A stretch of 31,467 bases of DNA from CAYSPO01 sp964432945 (GCA_964432945.1 CAYSPO010000013.1:1-31467), one strand, 5' to 3'. Numbered from the stretch's first letter, positions 1-7,622 are shown. The notes: a model not told the origin generated them from the letters alone. A program made the numbers and translations.

Positions 1-180
1 CCACATTTAAGTAATCATATTTTTAGGCATACTTTTACGACTAGAATGAACGAACAGAATATGAATACTAAAGCAATGCAGTCCATTTTAGGTCATGCAG
101 ATATAACGACTACTATGGACATATACACAGATGCAACTGAAGACTTTAAAATAGAGCAAATAATGATGGGATCTTATTAA
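1..180 (+). CDS. Tyrosine recombinase (integrase), C-terminal fragment cut by window edge
   Basis: The window opens inside this gene; only the last 59 residues are visible and they are open from base 1 to the TAA at 178-180. The fragment carries the end of the phage-integrase catalytic domain: an HxxR box (residues 6-9, HIFR, running on as HTFTTR), the LGH motif at visible residues 30-32, and the tyrosine nucleophile at residue 42 in DIYTDAT, ten residues after the LGH histidine as is usual. Together these are the catalytic R, H and Y of the family. Such enzymes cut and rejoin DNA at att sites to integrate or excise phages and ICEs. The gene reads out toward a fragment of metG and is followed by three short direct repeats, so it probably sits at the right end of an integrated element whose body lies left of the window. 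The C-terminus looks complete. Confidence 0.9.
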   Translation, partial: PHLSNHIFRHTFTTRMNEQNMNTKAMQSILGHADITTTMDIYTDATEDFKIEQIMMGSY

Positions 181-213
181 TACGACCATCATACGACCGA
201 TTTACGACCGTTT
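181..213. repeat. Three 11-bp direct repeats (TACGACC) just after the integrase gene
   Basis: Three tandem 11-bp units, each starting TACGACC, begin at 181, 192 and 203, and a partial GACC follows at 214. They start immediately after the integrase stop codon. Short direct repeats beside an integrase gene and att site are typical of arm-type binding sites for the integrase N-terminal domain or for an excisionase. That role is inferred from position only. Confidence 0.6.
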
Positions 214-264
214 GACCTAGATTTATGGTCAGTTGTAGACAGTTGCAAAAAAGAAGAGAATGAT

Positions 265-289
265 AAAAGCTGATAATATCAGCCTTTAG
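265..289. terminator. Weak hairpin after integrase
   Basis: Six-base inverted repeat GCTGAT / ATCAGC around AAT, with A-rich sequence before it and CTTT after it. It could end the integrase transcript, but the U-tract is poor. Alternatively it is part of the element end. Confidence 0.3.
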
Positions 290-319
290 AGACATATAGA
301 TGAATATTCGTAAATTAAC

Positions 320-784
320 ATGGATTTCCCAACGATGAAACCACTAGATAGTGAAATAAAAGCAAAGCCAGCTGCAAACGAAATTAAGCTAGAAGAAGAA
401 ACACCAGTAGACTTTTCTAAAGTAGTAGTAGAACCACTTTTTGAAGAAGAAGTAGACTTTGATACTTTTTCAAAATCAGACTTTAGAGCAGTGAAAGTAT
501 TAAACTGTGAAGAAGTACCTAAGAGTAAAAAACTCTTAAAATTCACACTAGATGACGGCTCAGGTAAAGAAAGAACAATTCTTTCAGGAATAAAAGATAA
601 TTATTCAGCAGAAGAATTAATTGGAAAAACACTTGTAGCAATCACAAATCTTCCACCAAGAAAAATGATGGGAGTATATTCTGAAGGAATGATTATATCA
701 GCAATCCACGAAGAAGAAGGAAAAGAAAAACTTAACCTTCTAATGGTAGATAATAGAATCCCTGCAGGAGCAAAAATGTATTAA
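320..784 (+). pseudogene. metG: C-terminal fragment of methionyl-tRNA synthetase (tRNA-binding domain)
   Basis: The 154-residue reading frame has a charged linker (about residues 3-45) and then an OB-fold tRNA-binding domain (about 46-154). Recognisable features are DFRAVKVLNCEEVPKSKK near the domain start, then LSGIKDNY, ELIGKTLVAI, NLPPRKMMGVYSEGM and the final IPAGAKMY. This matches the appended C-terminal domain of bacterial MetRS, which helps dimerise the enzyme and hold tRNA; the catalytic core and anticodon domain are absent. The N-terminal FPTM corresponds to the LFPR(I/M) segment that precedes this linker in many MetRS proteins. There is a stop codon at 311-313 and no Shine-Dalgarno sequence before the ATG at 320, so this is most likely a severed 3' end of metG created by the integrase-bearing element on its left. 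The alternative, a free-standing Trbp111/CsaA-like protein, fits less well because those lack this linker and are about 110 residues. Confidence 0.75.
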
Positions 785-794
785 AAAGCATTTT

Positions 795-827
795 AAAAGA
801 CTGAGATTTTCTCAGTCTTTTTTTTAT
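795..827 (+). terminator. Rho-independent terminator after metG fragment (copy 1 of a 33-bp repeat)
   Basis: An 11-bp stem AAAAGACTGAG / CTCAGTCTTTT closes an ATTTT loop and runs into eight T residues. It lies 10 bases after the metG stop and would be the natural metG terminator. An identical 33-base copy is at 5631-5663. Confidence 0.9.
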
Positions 828-1007
828 GGATAATAGCTATAATTTAGTGAGAAAATATATTAGTAATTATTAGTTTATTAACTTAAAAACTGATTCTAAT
901 AATCCTATTTTTAAATATTATATTAAATTTTGTGGTAATAAAAAATAATATGATTCGGTTATTTAATTATAGCAAGTATATATTATTAAAGTTAATATAA
1001 CTATATC

Positions 1008-1047
1008 AGAATATATGATAGTATATTCTTAATGATATAAATATAAT
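1008..1047 (+). promoter_or_regulatory. Probable promoter and inverted-repeat operator of the amino acid ABC operon
   Basis: A perfect TATAAT at 1042-1047 lies 21 bases before the start codon of the binding-protein gene. An inverted repeat AGAATAT (1008-1014) / ATATTCT (1023-1029) with an 8-base spacer covers the place where the -35 box would be, and no good TTGACA is seen. A repressor or activator site is possible. It does not match the CymR, S-box or T-box signals I know. Confidence 0.4.
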
Positions 1048-1068
1048 ATAATTTAAATAGGAGGTAAA

Positions 1069-1959
1069 ATGAAAAGTATATTATTAGCGTTAGTTTTTTC
1101 ACTAGTTTTAACAGCTTGTGGAGATACTAATACAAGTGAAACATCAGAAGTTATTGAAAACAGTGAAGTAGAAAATCAAGAAATTTCAAATGAAGAAACA
1201 GAGAAAGGAGATTTTTCATCAGAAGCGAGTGAGAATACAGATAAAGATGAAAAAATTTTAAAAGTTGGTGTAACAGCTGCATACAAGCCATGGTGTTATG
1301 AAGATGAAGATGGGAACATTGTTGGAGTAGATGTTGACGTTTTGAAAGAAGCAGCTAAAAGAATGGGAGACTACGAAATTGAGTTTTTGGTATCTGATTT
1401 CGAAGGAATTTTTGGTAATCTTGACTCAGGTAAAGTTAATACTGTTGCAGAACAAATAACTGTCACGGAAAAAAGGCTTGAGAAATATAATTTTTCTTCA
1501 ATCTTTGCATATAATCCATATCAATTATTAGTTCAAGGTAATGAAAATAATATCACTTCATTTGAAGATTTATATGGAAAAACTTTTGCTGCATCACCAC
1601 AAAGTTCTTCATTAGATTTCATGGAAAAATGGAAATCAGAAAATGATCCGAATGATGAAATTAAAATTTTAACTAGTGATGTAAATTATCTTATGGTTGA
1701 GTCTAATCAAGCAGATGCAACAACAGTAGCAGTACCTTGGGCTAATCAGTATATTGAAGAATCTGGAGCAGATATGAAGCTAGTCGGTGATGTAGTATTT
1801 ACTGAAGAAAATGCATATCCCTTTAGAAAAGACGAGGATCCAAATCTTGTGGAAAAATTTAGTGAAGCTATAGATTCAATGATGGAAGATGGATTTTTAT
1901 CAGATTTATATATAGAATATTTTGGTATAGATTTATCACACCAAGAGCCAAAATTATAA
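1069..1959 (+). CDS. Amino acid ABC transporter substrate-binding lipoprotein (SBP_bac_3), probably cystine
   Basis: Type II signal peptide with lipobox LTAC; Cys17 would be lipidated, anchoring the protein to the outer face of the membrane. Residues 18-62 are a Ser/Glu-rich flexible linker. The rest is a family-3 solute-binding domain: LKVGVTAAYKPW near residue 64, then DVDVLKEAAKR, the ITVTEKR hinge motif and the final FSEAIDSMMEDG...YFGID segment. At 296 residues it is slightly long because of the linker. A strong AGGAGG lies 6 bases before the ATG. It is the first gene of an SBP-permease-ATPase operon followed by a C-S lyase, which suggests cystine or another sulfur amino acid as ligand. 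That specificity is inferred from context; the domain alone only says polar amino acid. Confidence 0.88.
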   Translation: MKSILLALVFSLVLTACGDTNTSETSEVIENSEVENQEISNEETEKGDFSSEASENTDKDEKILKVGVTAAYKPWCYEDEDGNIVGVDVDVLKEAAKRMGDYEIEFLVSDFEGIFGNLDSGKVNTVAEQITVTEKRLEKYNFSSIFAYNPYQLLVQGNENNITSFEDLYGKTFAASPQSSSLDFMEKWKSENDPNDEIKILTSDVNYLMVESNQADATTVAVPWANQYIEESGADMKLVGDVVFTEENAYPFRKDEDPNLVEKFSEAIDSMMEDGFLSDLYIEYFGIDLSHQEPKL

Positions 1960-2026
1960 CTAATATATAGAAATGAAATGGGTTATGAATTTATTCATAG
2001 CCTATTTTAATTTAAAGGAGGATAAA

Positions 2027-2692
2027 ATGAATTTTGACTTTCAATATTTAATCGATTATTTTTTTGTTTTAATTCCATATATAAAAGAATCTCTTTTTAT
2101 TGGAATTATATCTTTTATAATGGCAATGATTATTGGTTTTATATTAGCAGTAATTGTTTTTTTTGAAATACCTTTCTTAAAATCAGTATCCAATATATAT
2201 ATATCATTCTTTAGGAGTACTCCTTTTATAACTCAACTTTTTGTTATATTTTTTGGTATACCTACGTTAATTGTGTCACTTCAAGGAATATCGCCTTCAA
2301 TTACATTAATAATTTCTATGGGACTAAATGAAGCTGCGTTCTTGGCAGAAATTATTAGAGGTGCCTTTTCATCTATTGACAAAGGTCAGATGGAAGCTGC
2401 ATTAGTTGTTGGAATGACACCTTTACAGGGAATGATTAGAATTATAATTCCTCAAGCTATAAGAGTTTCAATACCTAGTTTTGGGAATGCATTTATTAGT
2501 TTAATAAAGATGTCTTCTATAGGTTTCACAATAGGTGTAGTTGAGATTATGTCTAAATCAAAATTACTAGGTAGTCAATCCTATAGAATTATGGAGGCAT
2601 ATATAGCAGCTTTATTTGTTTATTGGATATTAGTAATTATTATTACCCAAGTTCAAAAAATGATAGAAAAAAAAGTTAATAGAGCTTATTGA
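2027..2692 (+). CDS. Amino acid ABC transporter permease (HisM/GlnP type)
   Basis: Integral membrane subunit of the importer, 221 residues with about five transmembrane helices. The EAA loop that docks onto the ATPase is clear (AALVVGMTPLQGMIRIIIPQ). The start is placed at the ATG at 2027 because AAAGGAGG lies 6-10 bases before it. An in-frame ATG at 1973 would add 18 residues but lacks a ribosome binding site. It lies 67 bases after the binding-protein gene and 10 bases before the ATPase gene, so the three form one operon. Codon use looks even more AT-biased than in the genes downstream. Confidence 0.9.
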   Translation: MNFDFQYLIDYFFVLIPYIKESLFIGIISFIMAMIIGFILAVIVFFEIPFLKSVSNIYISFFRSTPFITQLFVIFFGIPTLIVSLQGISPSITLIISMGLNEAAFLAEIIRGAFSSIDKGQMEAALVVGMTPLQGMIRIIIPQAIRVSIPSFGNAFISLIKMSSIGFTIGVVEIMSKSKLLGSQSYRIMEAYIAALFVYWILVIIITQVQKMIEKKVNRAY

Positions 2693-2702
2693 GGAGAATA
2701 GT

Positions 2703-3431
2703 ATGATTGATATAAAAAATCTTAGTAAAAGCTATGGTAATTTGGATGTATTAAAAAATATTGACTTAATAATTAATAACAACGAAGTAATCACATTTAT
2801 TGGACCATCTGGGACAGGAAAATCAACTTTACTAAGATGTATAAATTGCTTAGAAATACCCGATGAGGGAAATATGAAAATTAACAATGTTGATGTAGAT
2901 TTTGAAAATATAACTAAAGATGAAATTCAAAGAATTCGTAATGAATCTTGCATGGTATTTCAAAATTATAATTTATTTAACAATAAAACAGTTTTAGAAA
3001 ATGTAACAGAAGGATTAATCGTTGTTAAGAAAAAGTCTAAAACAGAAGCAGAAAATATAGGTAAAAAATACTTGGAAATGGTAGATATGTCAAATAAATT
3101 ATTAGAATATCCAAGTAGATTATCTGGTGGACAAAAACAGCGAGTTGGTATTGCAAGAGCTTTGGCAATGGATACAAATATAATTTTATTTGATGAACCA
3201 ACATCGTCATTAGATCCAAGTTTAGTAAATGAAGTTTTATATCTAATAAAACGCATAGTAGAAGAAACAAATAAAACAATACTTATTGTTACACATGAAA
3301 TGGAGTTTGCAAAAGAAATCTCGGACAGAATTATATTTTTAAATGATGGAAAGATAATAGCTGATGGAACTCCAAAAGAGGTTTTAGAAGAAACTAATAA
3401 TAATTTTATAAAAAACTTTATAAGAAAATAG
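2703..3431 (+). CDS. Amino acid ABC transporter ATP-binding protein (GlnQ/TcyC type)
   Basis: Cytoplasmic ATPase that powers the importer, 242 residues, normal for the PAAT family. Walker A is GPSGTGKST (34-42), the Q-loop is VFQNYNLF, the signature is LSGGQKQRVGIARAL (from about residue 140), Walker B is IILFDEPTSSLDP, and the H-loop is VTHEME. GAGGAG precedes the ATG by 5 bases. It is the third gene of the transporter operon. A short hairpin (GTAAAA / TTTTAC at 3481-3501) without a U-tract follows, so read-through into the DUF1847 gene is possible. Confidence 0.93.
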   Translation: MIDIKNLSKSYGNLDVLKNIDLIINNNEVITFIGPSGTGKSTLLRCINCLEIPDEGNMKINNVDVDFENITKDEIQRIRNESCMVFQNYNLFNNKTVLENVTEGLIVVKKKSKTEAENIGKKYLEMVDMSNKLLEYPSRLSGGQKQRVGIARALAMDTNIILFDEPTSSLDPSLVNEVLYLIKRIVEETNKTILIVTHEMEFAKEISDRIIFLNDGKIIADGTPKEVLEETNNNFIKNFIRK

Positions 3432-3569
3432 ATGTAAATTTATAAGTATAGTTTATTTATATAGTTATTAATTATTTTAGGTAAAAGAATTAATATTTTA
3501 CTTAGCTATTGATTTATTTCTATTTACCTATGAATTAAAACTTAAAAAGTTAATTGAAAGGATGTTTAC

Positions 3570-4190
3570 ATGGAATCTAAATGTAATATTTGTAGAGTAC
3601 ATAGATGTGAAGAAGGTATGAGAGAAAAATTGCCAAAGTTTTGTCCTATGATTGATGAAAGTTTATATAAAAAAGCAGATAGTCTTTTAGAAGCATATTC
3701 AGAATTTTTTATAGCCTCTACGGAAGTAGAATCAGAAGGATATTGTTATTGGCCGAGAGTTAGAGAGATTATAGAAGTAATTAAGAAAATGTCTTATAAA
3801 AAAATAGGTTTGGCTTTTTGTGCTGGTTTTATAAATGAAGCTAGTATACTAACAGAAATTTTTGAAGAACACGGTATTGAGATAGTTGGAGCAATGTGTA
3901 AAACTGGTGGATCTGATAAGGTTGATGCTGGTGTTGATGAAGAATCTAAGGTAAATCCTTATGAATTTGAAGCAAGGTGTAATCCGATTGCTCAGGCCTT
4001 GATTTTAAATAAAGAAAAAACAGATTTTAATATTATAATGGGACTGTGTGTTGGCCATGATTCTTTATTTATGAAATACTCTGATGCATTAGTAACTACA
4101 CTAATTGTTAAAGATAGAGCTACTGGACATAATCCAGCAGTTGCTCTTTATTTAAAAGACGGTTATTTTAGCTCTAGATTAATAGATTAA
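3570..4190 (+). CDS. DUF1847 cysteine-rich (putative metal-binding) protein
   Basis: 206 residues with the N-terminal cysteine cluster C5-x2-C8-x4-C13-x11-C25 typical of DUF1847 (COG4887, annotated only as putative metal-binding). Further conserved-looking blocks are IGLAFCAGFINEA, VGAMCKTGG, NPIAQALILN and IIMGLCVGHDSLF, giving several more cysteines spread along the chain. There is no signal peptide or membrane segment, so it is cytoplasmic. The biochemical function is unknown. AAAGGATG lies 7 bases before the start. It lies between the amino acid transporter and a C-S lyase within the same terminator-bracketed block, which makes a role in thiol or sulfur chemistry a reasonable but unproven guess. 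Confidence 0.85.
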   Translation: MESKCNICRVHRCEEGMREKLPKFCPMIDESLYKKADSLLEAYSEFFIASTEVESEGYCYWPRVREIIEVIKKMSYKKIGLAFCAGFINEASILTEIFEEHGIEIVGAMCKTGGSDKVDAGVDEESKVNPYEFEARCNPIAQALILNKEKTDFNIIMGLCVGHDSLFMKYSDALVTTLIVKDRATGHNPAVALYLKDGYFSSRLID

Positions 4191-4205
4191 TTACTCTTGA
4201 GTAAT
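4190..4205. promoter_or_regulatory. Short inverted repeat at the DUF1847 stop codon
   Basis: ATTACTC / GAGTAAT arms separated by TT overlap the TAA of the preceding gene. There is no U-tract, so it is a poor terminator. It could be an operator or weak attenuator for the downstream aminotransferase gene, which has its own GAGGAGG site. Confidence 0.25.
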
Positions 4206-4305
4206 CATTTATTCAATAATTTTTCATTATTAGATATTTTACAATATTTTCTTTATTCAATTTAAATAAAACATATCCAAAAAGCTCTACACTAGAGGAG
4301 GCAAA

Positions 4306-5514
4306 ATGAAATACGATTTTGAGACAATAATAGATAGAAAAGGTAAAGATGCCATTGCTATAGATGGAACTAAGATGTTTGCAGGCGAAGTTCTAAAAGA
4401 TGGCTTTGATGAAATACCTATGTGGATTGCAGATATGAATTTTGCAACAGTTCCCACAATCCCTGAAGCAATAATAGAGAGAACAAAACATCCGCTTTAT
4501 GGATATTTTACTCCTACAGAAGAATACTATAAATCAATTATTGATTGGCATAAAAGAAGAAACGGTATTGATTATATAGAAGAAAAACATATAGGTTATG
4601 AAAATGGAGTTTTAGGTGGGGTAGTGTCTGCTGTAAATGTCCTTGCATCAAAAGGAGATAATATTTTACTTCATGCTCCAACATATATAGGATTTACAGG
4701 CTCTTTGAAAAACAATGGCTATAATTTAGTTCATTCCTATCTAGAGAAAGATGAAAATGGAATTTATAGGATGAACTACGAAGATATGGAAGAAAAAATA
4801 GTTGAAAATAAAATACATGTTGCTATAATGTGTAATCCTCATAATCCTTCTGGCAGAGTGTGGGAAAAATGGGAATTAGAAAAAGCTATGGAATTATATA
4901 AAAAGCATAATGTTTATGTTATATCAGATGAAATATGGTCAGATATTATCTTAAATGATAATAAGCATATTCCAACTTATTCAGTTTCAGAAGACGCTAA
5001 AATTCGAACTGCAACTATGTATGCACCTTCTAAAACCTTCAATTTAGCAGGATTGGTTGGATCTTATCATATTATATTTAATGATTGGCTACGAGAAAGA
5101 ATTGAAAAAGAATCTTCTCTTAGCCACTATAACTCTCAGAATGTTTTATCTATGCATGGGCTTATCGGAGCGTATAAAGAAGAAGGCCATGAATGGGTAG
5201 ATGAATTAAGAGAAGTTATTAAAGAAAATGTAGACTACGCTGGAAAATATATTGAAAATAATTTTGAAGGTGTAGAAATGAATTGGCCCCAAGGAACTTA
5301 TATGCTATATATAGATGTTAAAGAATGGCTAGATAAGAATAATAAAACTCTAGAAGAACTAGAAACAAGGTGCTGGGAACATGGAGTTATGCTCCAAGAC
5401 GGCAAAATGTTTAATGGACCTTCTCATTTAAGATTAAACTTAGCCCTTCCTAAGTCCTTAGTTATTGAGGCGTTTGATAGGTTAGACAAGTATGTATTTA
5501 ACGAAATCTGGTAA
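4306..5514 (+). CDS. patB: MalY/PatB-type PLP-dependent cystathionine beta-lyase (C-S lyase)
   Basis: Fold-type I aminotransferase-like enzyme of 402 residues, close to the usual MalY/PatB length. Seen are the N-terminal PMWIADMNF (38-46), YGYF (65-68), the CNPHNPSGR cofactor loop (176-184), the ISDEIW motif with Asp208, and the PLP Schiff-base lysine Lys243 in YAPSKTFNLAGL. Members cleave C-S bonds in cystathionine or cystine, giving homocysteine or persulfide/H2S plus pyruvate and ammonia. A strong GAGGAGG precedes the ATG. Its position after a polar amino acid importer suggests that imported cystine or cystathionine is degraded here for sulfur or energy. Some family members also act as maltose-regulon modulators or aminotransferases, so substrate is not fixed by sequence. 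Confidence 0.9.
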   Translation: MKYDFETIIDRKGKDAIAIDGTKMFAGEVLKDGFDEIPMWIADMNFATVPTIPEAIIERTKHPLYGYFTPTEEYYKSIIDWHKRRNGIDYIEEKHIGYENGVLGGVVSAVNVLASKGDNILLHAPTYIGFTGSLKNNGYNLVHSYLEKDENGIYRMNYEDMEEKIVENKIHVAIMCNPHNPSGRVWEKWELEKAMELYKKHNVYVISDEIWSDIILNDNKHIPTYSVSEDAKIRTATMYAPSKTFNLAGLVGSYHIIFNDWLRERIEKESSLSHYNSQNVLSMHGLIGAYKEEGHEWVDELREVIKENVDYAGKYIENNFEGVEMNWPQGTYMLYIDVKEWLDKNNKTLEELETRCWEHGVMLQDGKMFNGPSHLRLNLALPKSLVIEAFDRLDKYVFNEIW

Positions 5515-5630
5515 ATAAAAGATATTAAAATTATACTCCTTATAATTATAATATATATTTTTGTTGGTTAATGTTAATAGATAAATTAATATAGGCCAAT
5601 AAAATTTGATTCATTGAAATCAAACCCAAA

Positions 5631-5663
5631 AAAAGACTGAGATTTTCTCAGTCTTTTTTTTAT
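5631..5663 (+). terminator. Rho-independent terminator (copy 2 of the 33-bp repeat)
   Basis: Identical over 33 bases to the terminator after the metG fragment at 795-827: same stem, ATTTT loop and eight-T tail. It would end the C-S lyase transcript. Sequence outside the 33 bases differs, apart from extra A residues upstream. Confidence 0.9.
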
Positions 5664-5788
5664 TGAAGTAAAAATATCTAGCTTAAAAATTTAAGAACTA
5701 ATTACTCAAGTTTCTATTATTTGCCTAACAATAGATTTATGAGTTTTTATGATATAAGCTACAAAAAATAGTGTATATTTTATTGAAC

Positions 5789-5802
5789 TGAAAACGTTTT
5801 TA
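5789..5802 (+). promoter_or_regulatory. cre-like CcpA site upstream of M20 amidase gene
   Basis: TGAAAACGTTTTTA matches the catabolite-responsive-element pattern TGWAARCGYTWNCW at all positions except the penultimate C, and contains the 10-base palindrome AAAACGTTTT. A TATAGT box follows at about 5806. This suggests control by carbon status, but no CcpA gene is in the window and the match could be chance. Confidence 0.4.
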
Positions 5803-6021
5803 CTATATAGTATTTAATAATTAAATATAAATTATTGAAAAATCTAGATTTAAATTAATTAATAAATCAGCTTCAGAACTGCTGGGAAAGAGAAATATAG
5901 GAATAAGAACAATAAATCAAGTTTCTATTACTTCATTAATAAAAACTTAATTTTTATATTTATATGTCTAAAAATCTTCGATATATATAAATAACTACTA
6001 TATTCATAAGGGGGAATATTA

Positions 6022-7263
6022 ATGTTAGATTTTGAAAGACTAAGTAATGACTTAGACTACATATCTTCTATAACTTCAACAAAAAATCAAGGTTGCACAA
6101 GATTTTCTTATAGTAAAGAAGATAATGAAGCTAGAAAGTATATTATTTCTGAATTAGAAAAATTAAATCTAAATGTAATAGTTGATGCTATCGGTAATAT
6201 CAGAGCTAAATATAATCCTAATAATACAAATGAAAAAAGTATTATGTTTGGCTCCCATATAGATACTGTAAAAAATGGAGGGAAGTTTGATGGCTTATTA
6301 GGAACTATATCTTCTTTAGAGATTATAAGAACGATTATAGAAAATAAAATAGAAATTCAAAAGCCACTAGAATTTGTAATTTTCGCCGAAGAAGAAGGCT
6401 CAAATTTTGGCACAACAATGCTTGGAAGCAAGACTATGGCTGGAAAGATTGAGAAAGAATACTTAAAAACTATTTATAACGATCGAGGAGTTACTGCCTA
6501 TGATTTTTTAGAAGCAAAAGGATATAATCCTGAAAATTTAAGCAGCTGCAAGCTCACAGAAGATGAGATTGAATATATGCTTGAGTTTCATGTTGAGCAA
6601 GGTGGAATTTTAGATTCAGAAAACATACCAATAGGTATAGTTGAAAATATAGCAGGTATGTACACTTTGAAGATTTCTTTTAAGGGAGTTTCTAACCACG
6701 CAGGTTCAACTCCAATGTATTTAAGAAAAAATCCAATGCTCGGTGCAGCTGATATAATTCTATTTCTAAATGATTTAGTTTCTAATAAATCCAGTGAATC
6801 ATCTGTGGGAACAATTGGAAAAATTATCTCTATACCTAATGGCTCCAATGTAATAGCTGAAAAAGTAGAGATTTATGTAGATTTAAGAGATGTTATAAGC
6901 ATCGAGCTAGATAGATTAAAAGGTATTGTAGAGAAAGAAGTTGTAAACATTGCAGATAAATATGGAATTGACTATGAAACTGAACTTGTAGGCAAATCAA
7001 GTCCCTCTAATCTATCAGATCATATAAGGGATACTATTGAAGAAGTTACAAAAGAAGAAGGTCTCGCCTATAAAAAAATGAATTCAGGAGCTGTTCACGA
7101 CTCAGTTATGCTTACAGATCTAGCAGAAGTAGGGATGATTTTCGTTCCAAGTATTGGTGGGCTTAGCCATTGTCCAAATGAAGATACAGACTTCGAAGAT
7201 ATAAAAAAAGGTGTAGAAGTTTTCTATAAAACAGTTCTGCGATTATCAGAAGCTAATAAATAA
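6022..7263 (+). CDS. M20-family amidase: N-carbamoyl-L-amino acid hydrolase / allantoate amidohydrolase type
   Basis: Cytoplasmic zinc/manganese hydrolase of 413 residues, the normal length for the hydantoinase/carbamoylase group. Metal ligands are recognisable: GSHIDTV (His79, Asp81), KFDGLLG (Asp90, bridging), FAEEEGSNFG (Glu123-Glu125 region), EFHVEQG (His190) and GGLSHCPNED (His383). The dimerisation lid includes SFKGVSNHAGSTPM. These enzymes remove carbamoyl or ureido groups from N-carbamoyl amino acids, allantoate, beta-ureidopropionate or ureidoglycine. The exact substrate cannot be read from the sequence, and no hydantoinase or allantoinase gene is adjacent. GGGGGA precedes the ATG by 8 bases. 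It is a single-gene unit with a terminator at 7323 and may be under CcpA-like control. Confidence 0.85.
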   Translation: MLDFERLSNDLDYISSITSTKNQGCTRFSYSKEDNEARKYIISELEKLNLNVIVDAIGNIRAKYNPNNTNEKSIMFGSHIDTVKNGGKFDGLLGTISSLEIIRTIIENKIEIQKPLEFVIFAEEEGSNFGTTMLGSKTMAGKIEKEYLKTIYNDRGVTAYDFLEAKGYNPENLSSCKLTEDEIEYMLEFHVEQGGILDSENIPIGIVENIAGMYTLKISFKGVSNHAGSTPMYLRKNPMLGAADIILFLNDLVSNKSSESSVGTIGKIISIPNGSNVIAEKVEIYVDLRDVISIELDRLKGIVEKEVVNIADKYGIDYETELVGKSSPSNLSDHIRDTIEEVTKEEGLAYKKMNSGAVHDSVMLTDLAEVGMIFVPSIGGLSHCPNEDTDFEDIKKGVEVFYKTVLRLSEANK

Positions 7264-7322
7264 TCTTTTTTAGACACTTAAATTAAAATAAATATAATTA
7301 AAAATATTATTTTTATCAACAT

Positions 7323-7360
7323 ATATTGAGGGGTAGGGAATATTCCCCTCAATATTTTTA
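7323..7360 (+). terminator. Terminator of the M20 amidase gene
   Basis: 11-bp stem ATATTGAGGGG / CCCCTCAATAT around an 11-base loop, followed by TTTTATTTT. Inside is the perfect palindrome GGGAATATTCCC (7336-7347), which allows an alternative fold. Confidence 0.85.
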
Positions 7361-7622
7361 TTTTCTAAATTTTCTTTAAAATCAATTCATTACAGAACTT
7401 ATAAATGTTTATTCTTAGGATTTTTTCAGAAAATGTCACTTTTATTTAATATAAAAACCCCTATATTTCAAAATCATACAACGATTTCATTTACCTATCT
7501 TTATAAATACTTCTTACTTAATATATAGGTAAGCACATAAACATAAGATTAAGCTAATATTATAAAAAAATATATATATTTCGTAAAAGATGGCTTTTTA
7601 GCAAAAAGAAAAACGATTTTAA

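Larger units (their letters stand above)
5515..6021. other. Non-coding gap between C-S lyase and M20 amidase genes
   Basis: 507 bases with no plausible gene. It holds a terminator (5631-5663), a cre-like palindrome (5789-5802) and a 14-base direct repeat TCAAGTTTCTATTA at 5706-5719 and 5917-5930. The rest is AT-rich leader ending in the GGGGG ribosome binding site of the next gene. Confidence 0.7.

Noticed and set aside
286..546. Serine-rich − strand frame opposite the metG fragment
   Set aside because: It is the shadow of Glu/Lys codons in the MetRS linker, with no start signals or recognisable domain.
320..784. Independent Trbp111/CsaA-type tRNA-binding chaperone
   Set aside because: The acidic linker before the OB-fold and the FPTM segment are MetRS-like, the start has no ribosome binding site, and an integrase abuts the fragment.
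831..1068. T-box or SAM riboswitch ahead of the amino acid transporter
   Set aside because: No T-box GGTGGNACC-type sequence, no S-box core and no terminator/antiterminator pair were seen in this 238-base leader.
1973..2026. Upstream ATG giving an 18-residue longer amino acid permease
   Set aside because: There is no Shine-Dalgarno sequence before it, whereas the ATG at 2027 has AAAGGAGG at the right distance and gives the normal family N-terminus.
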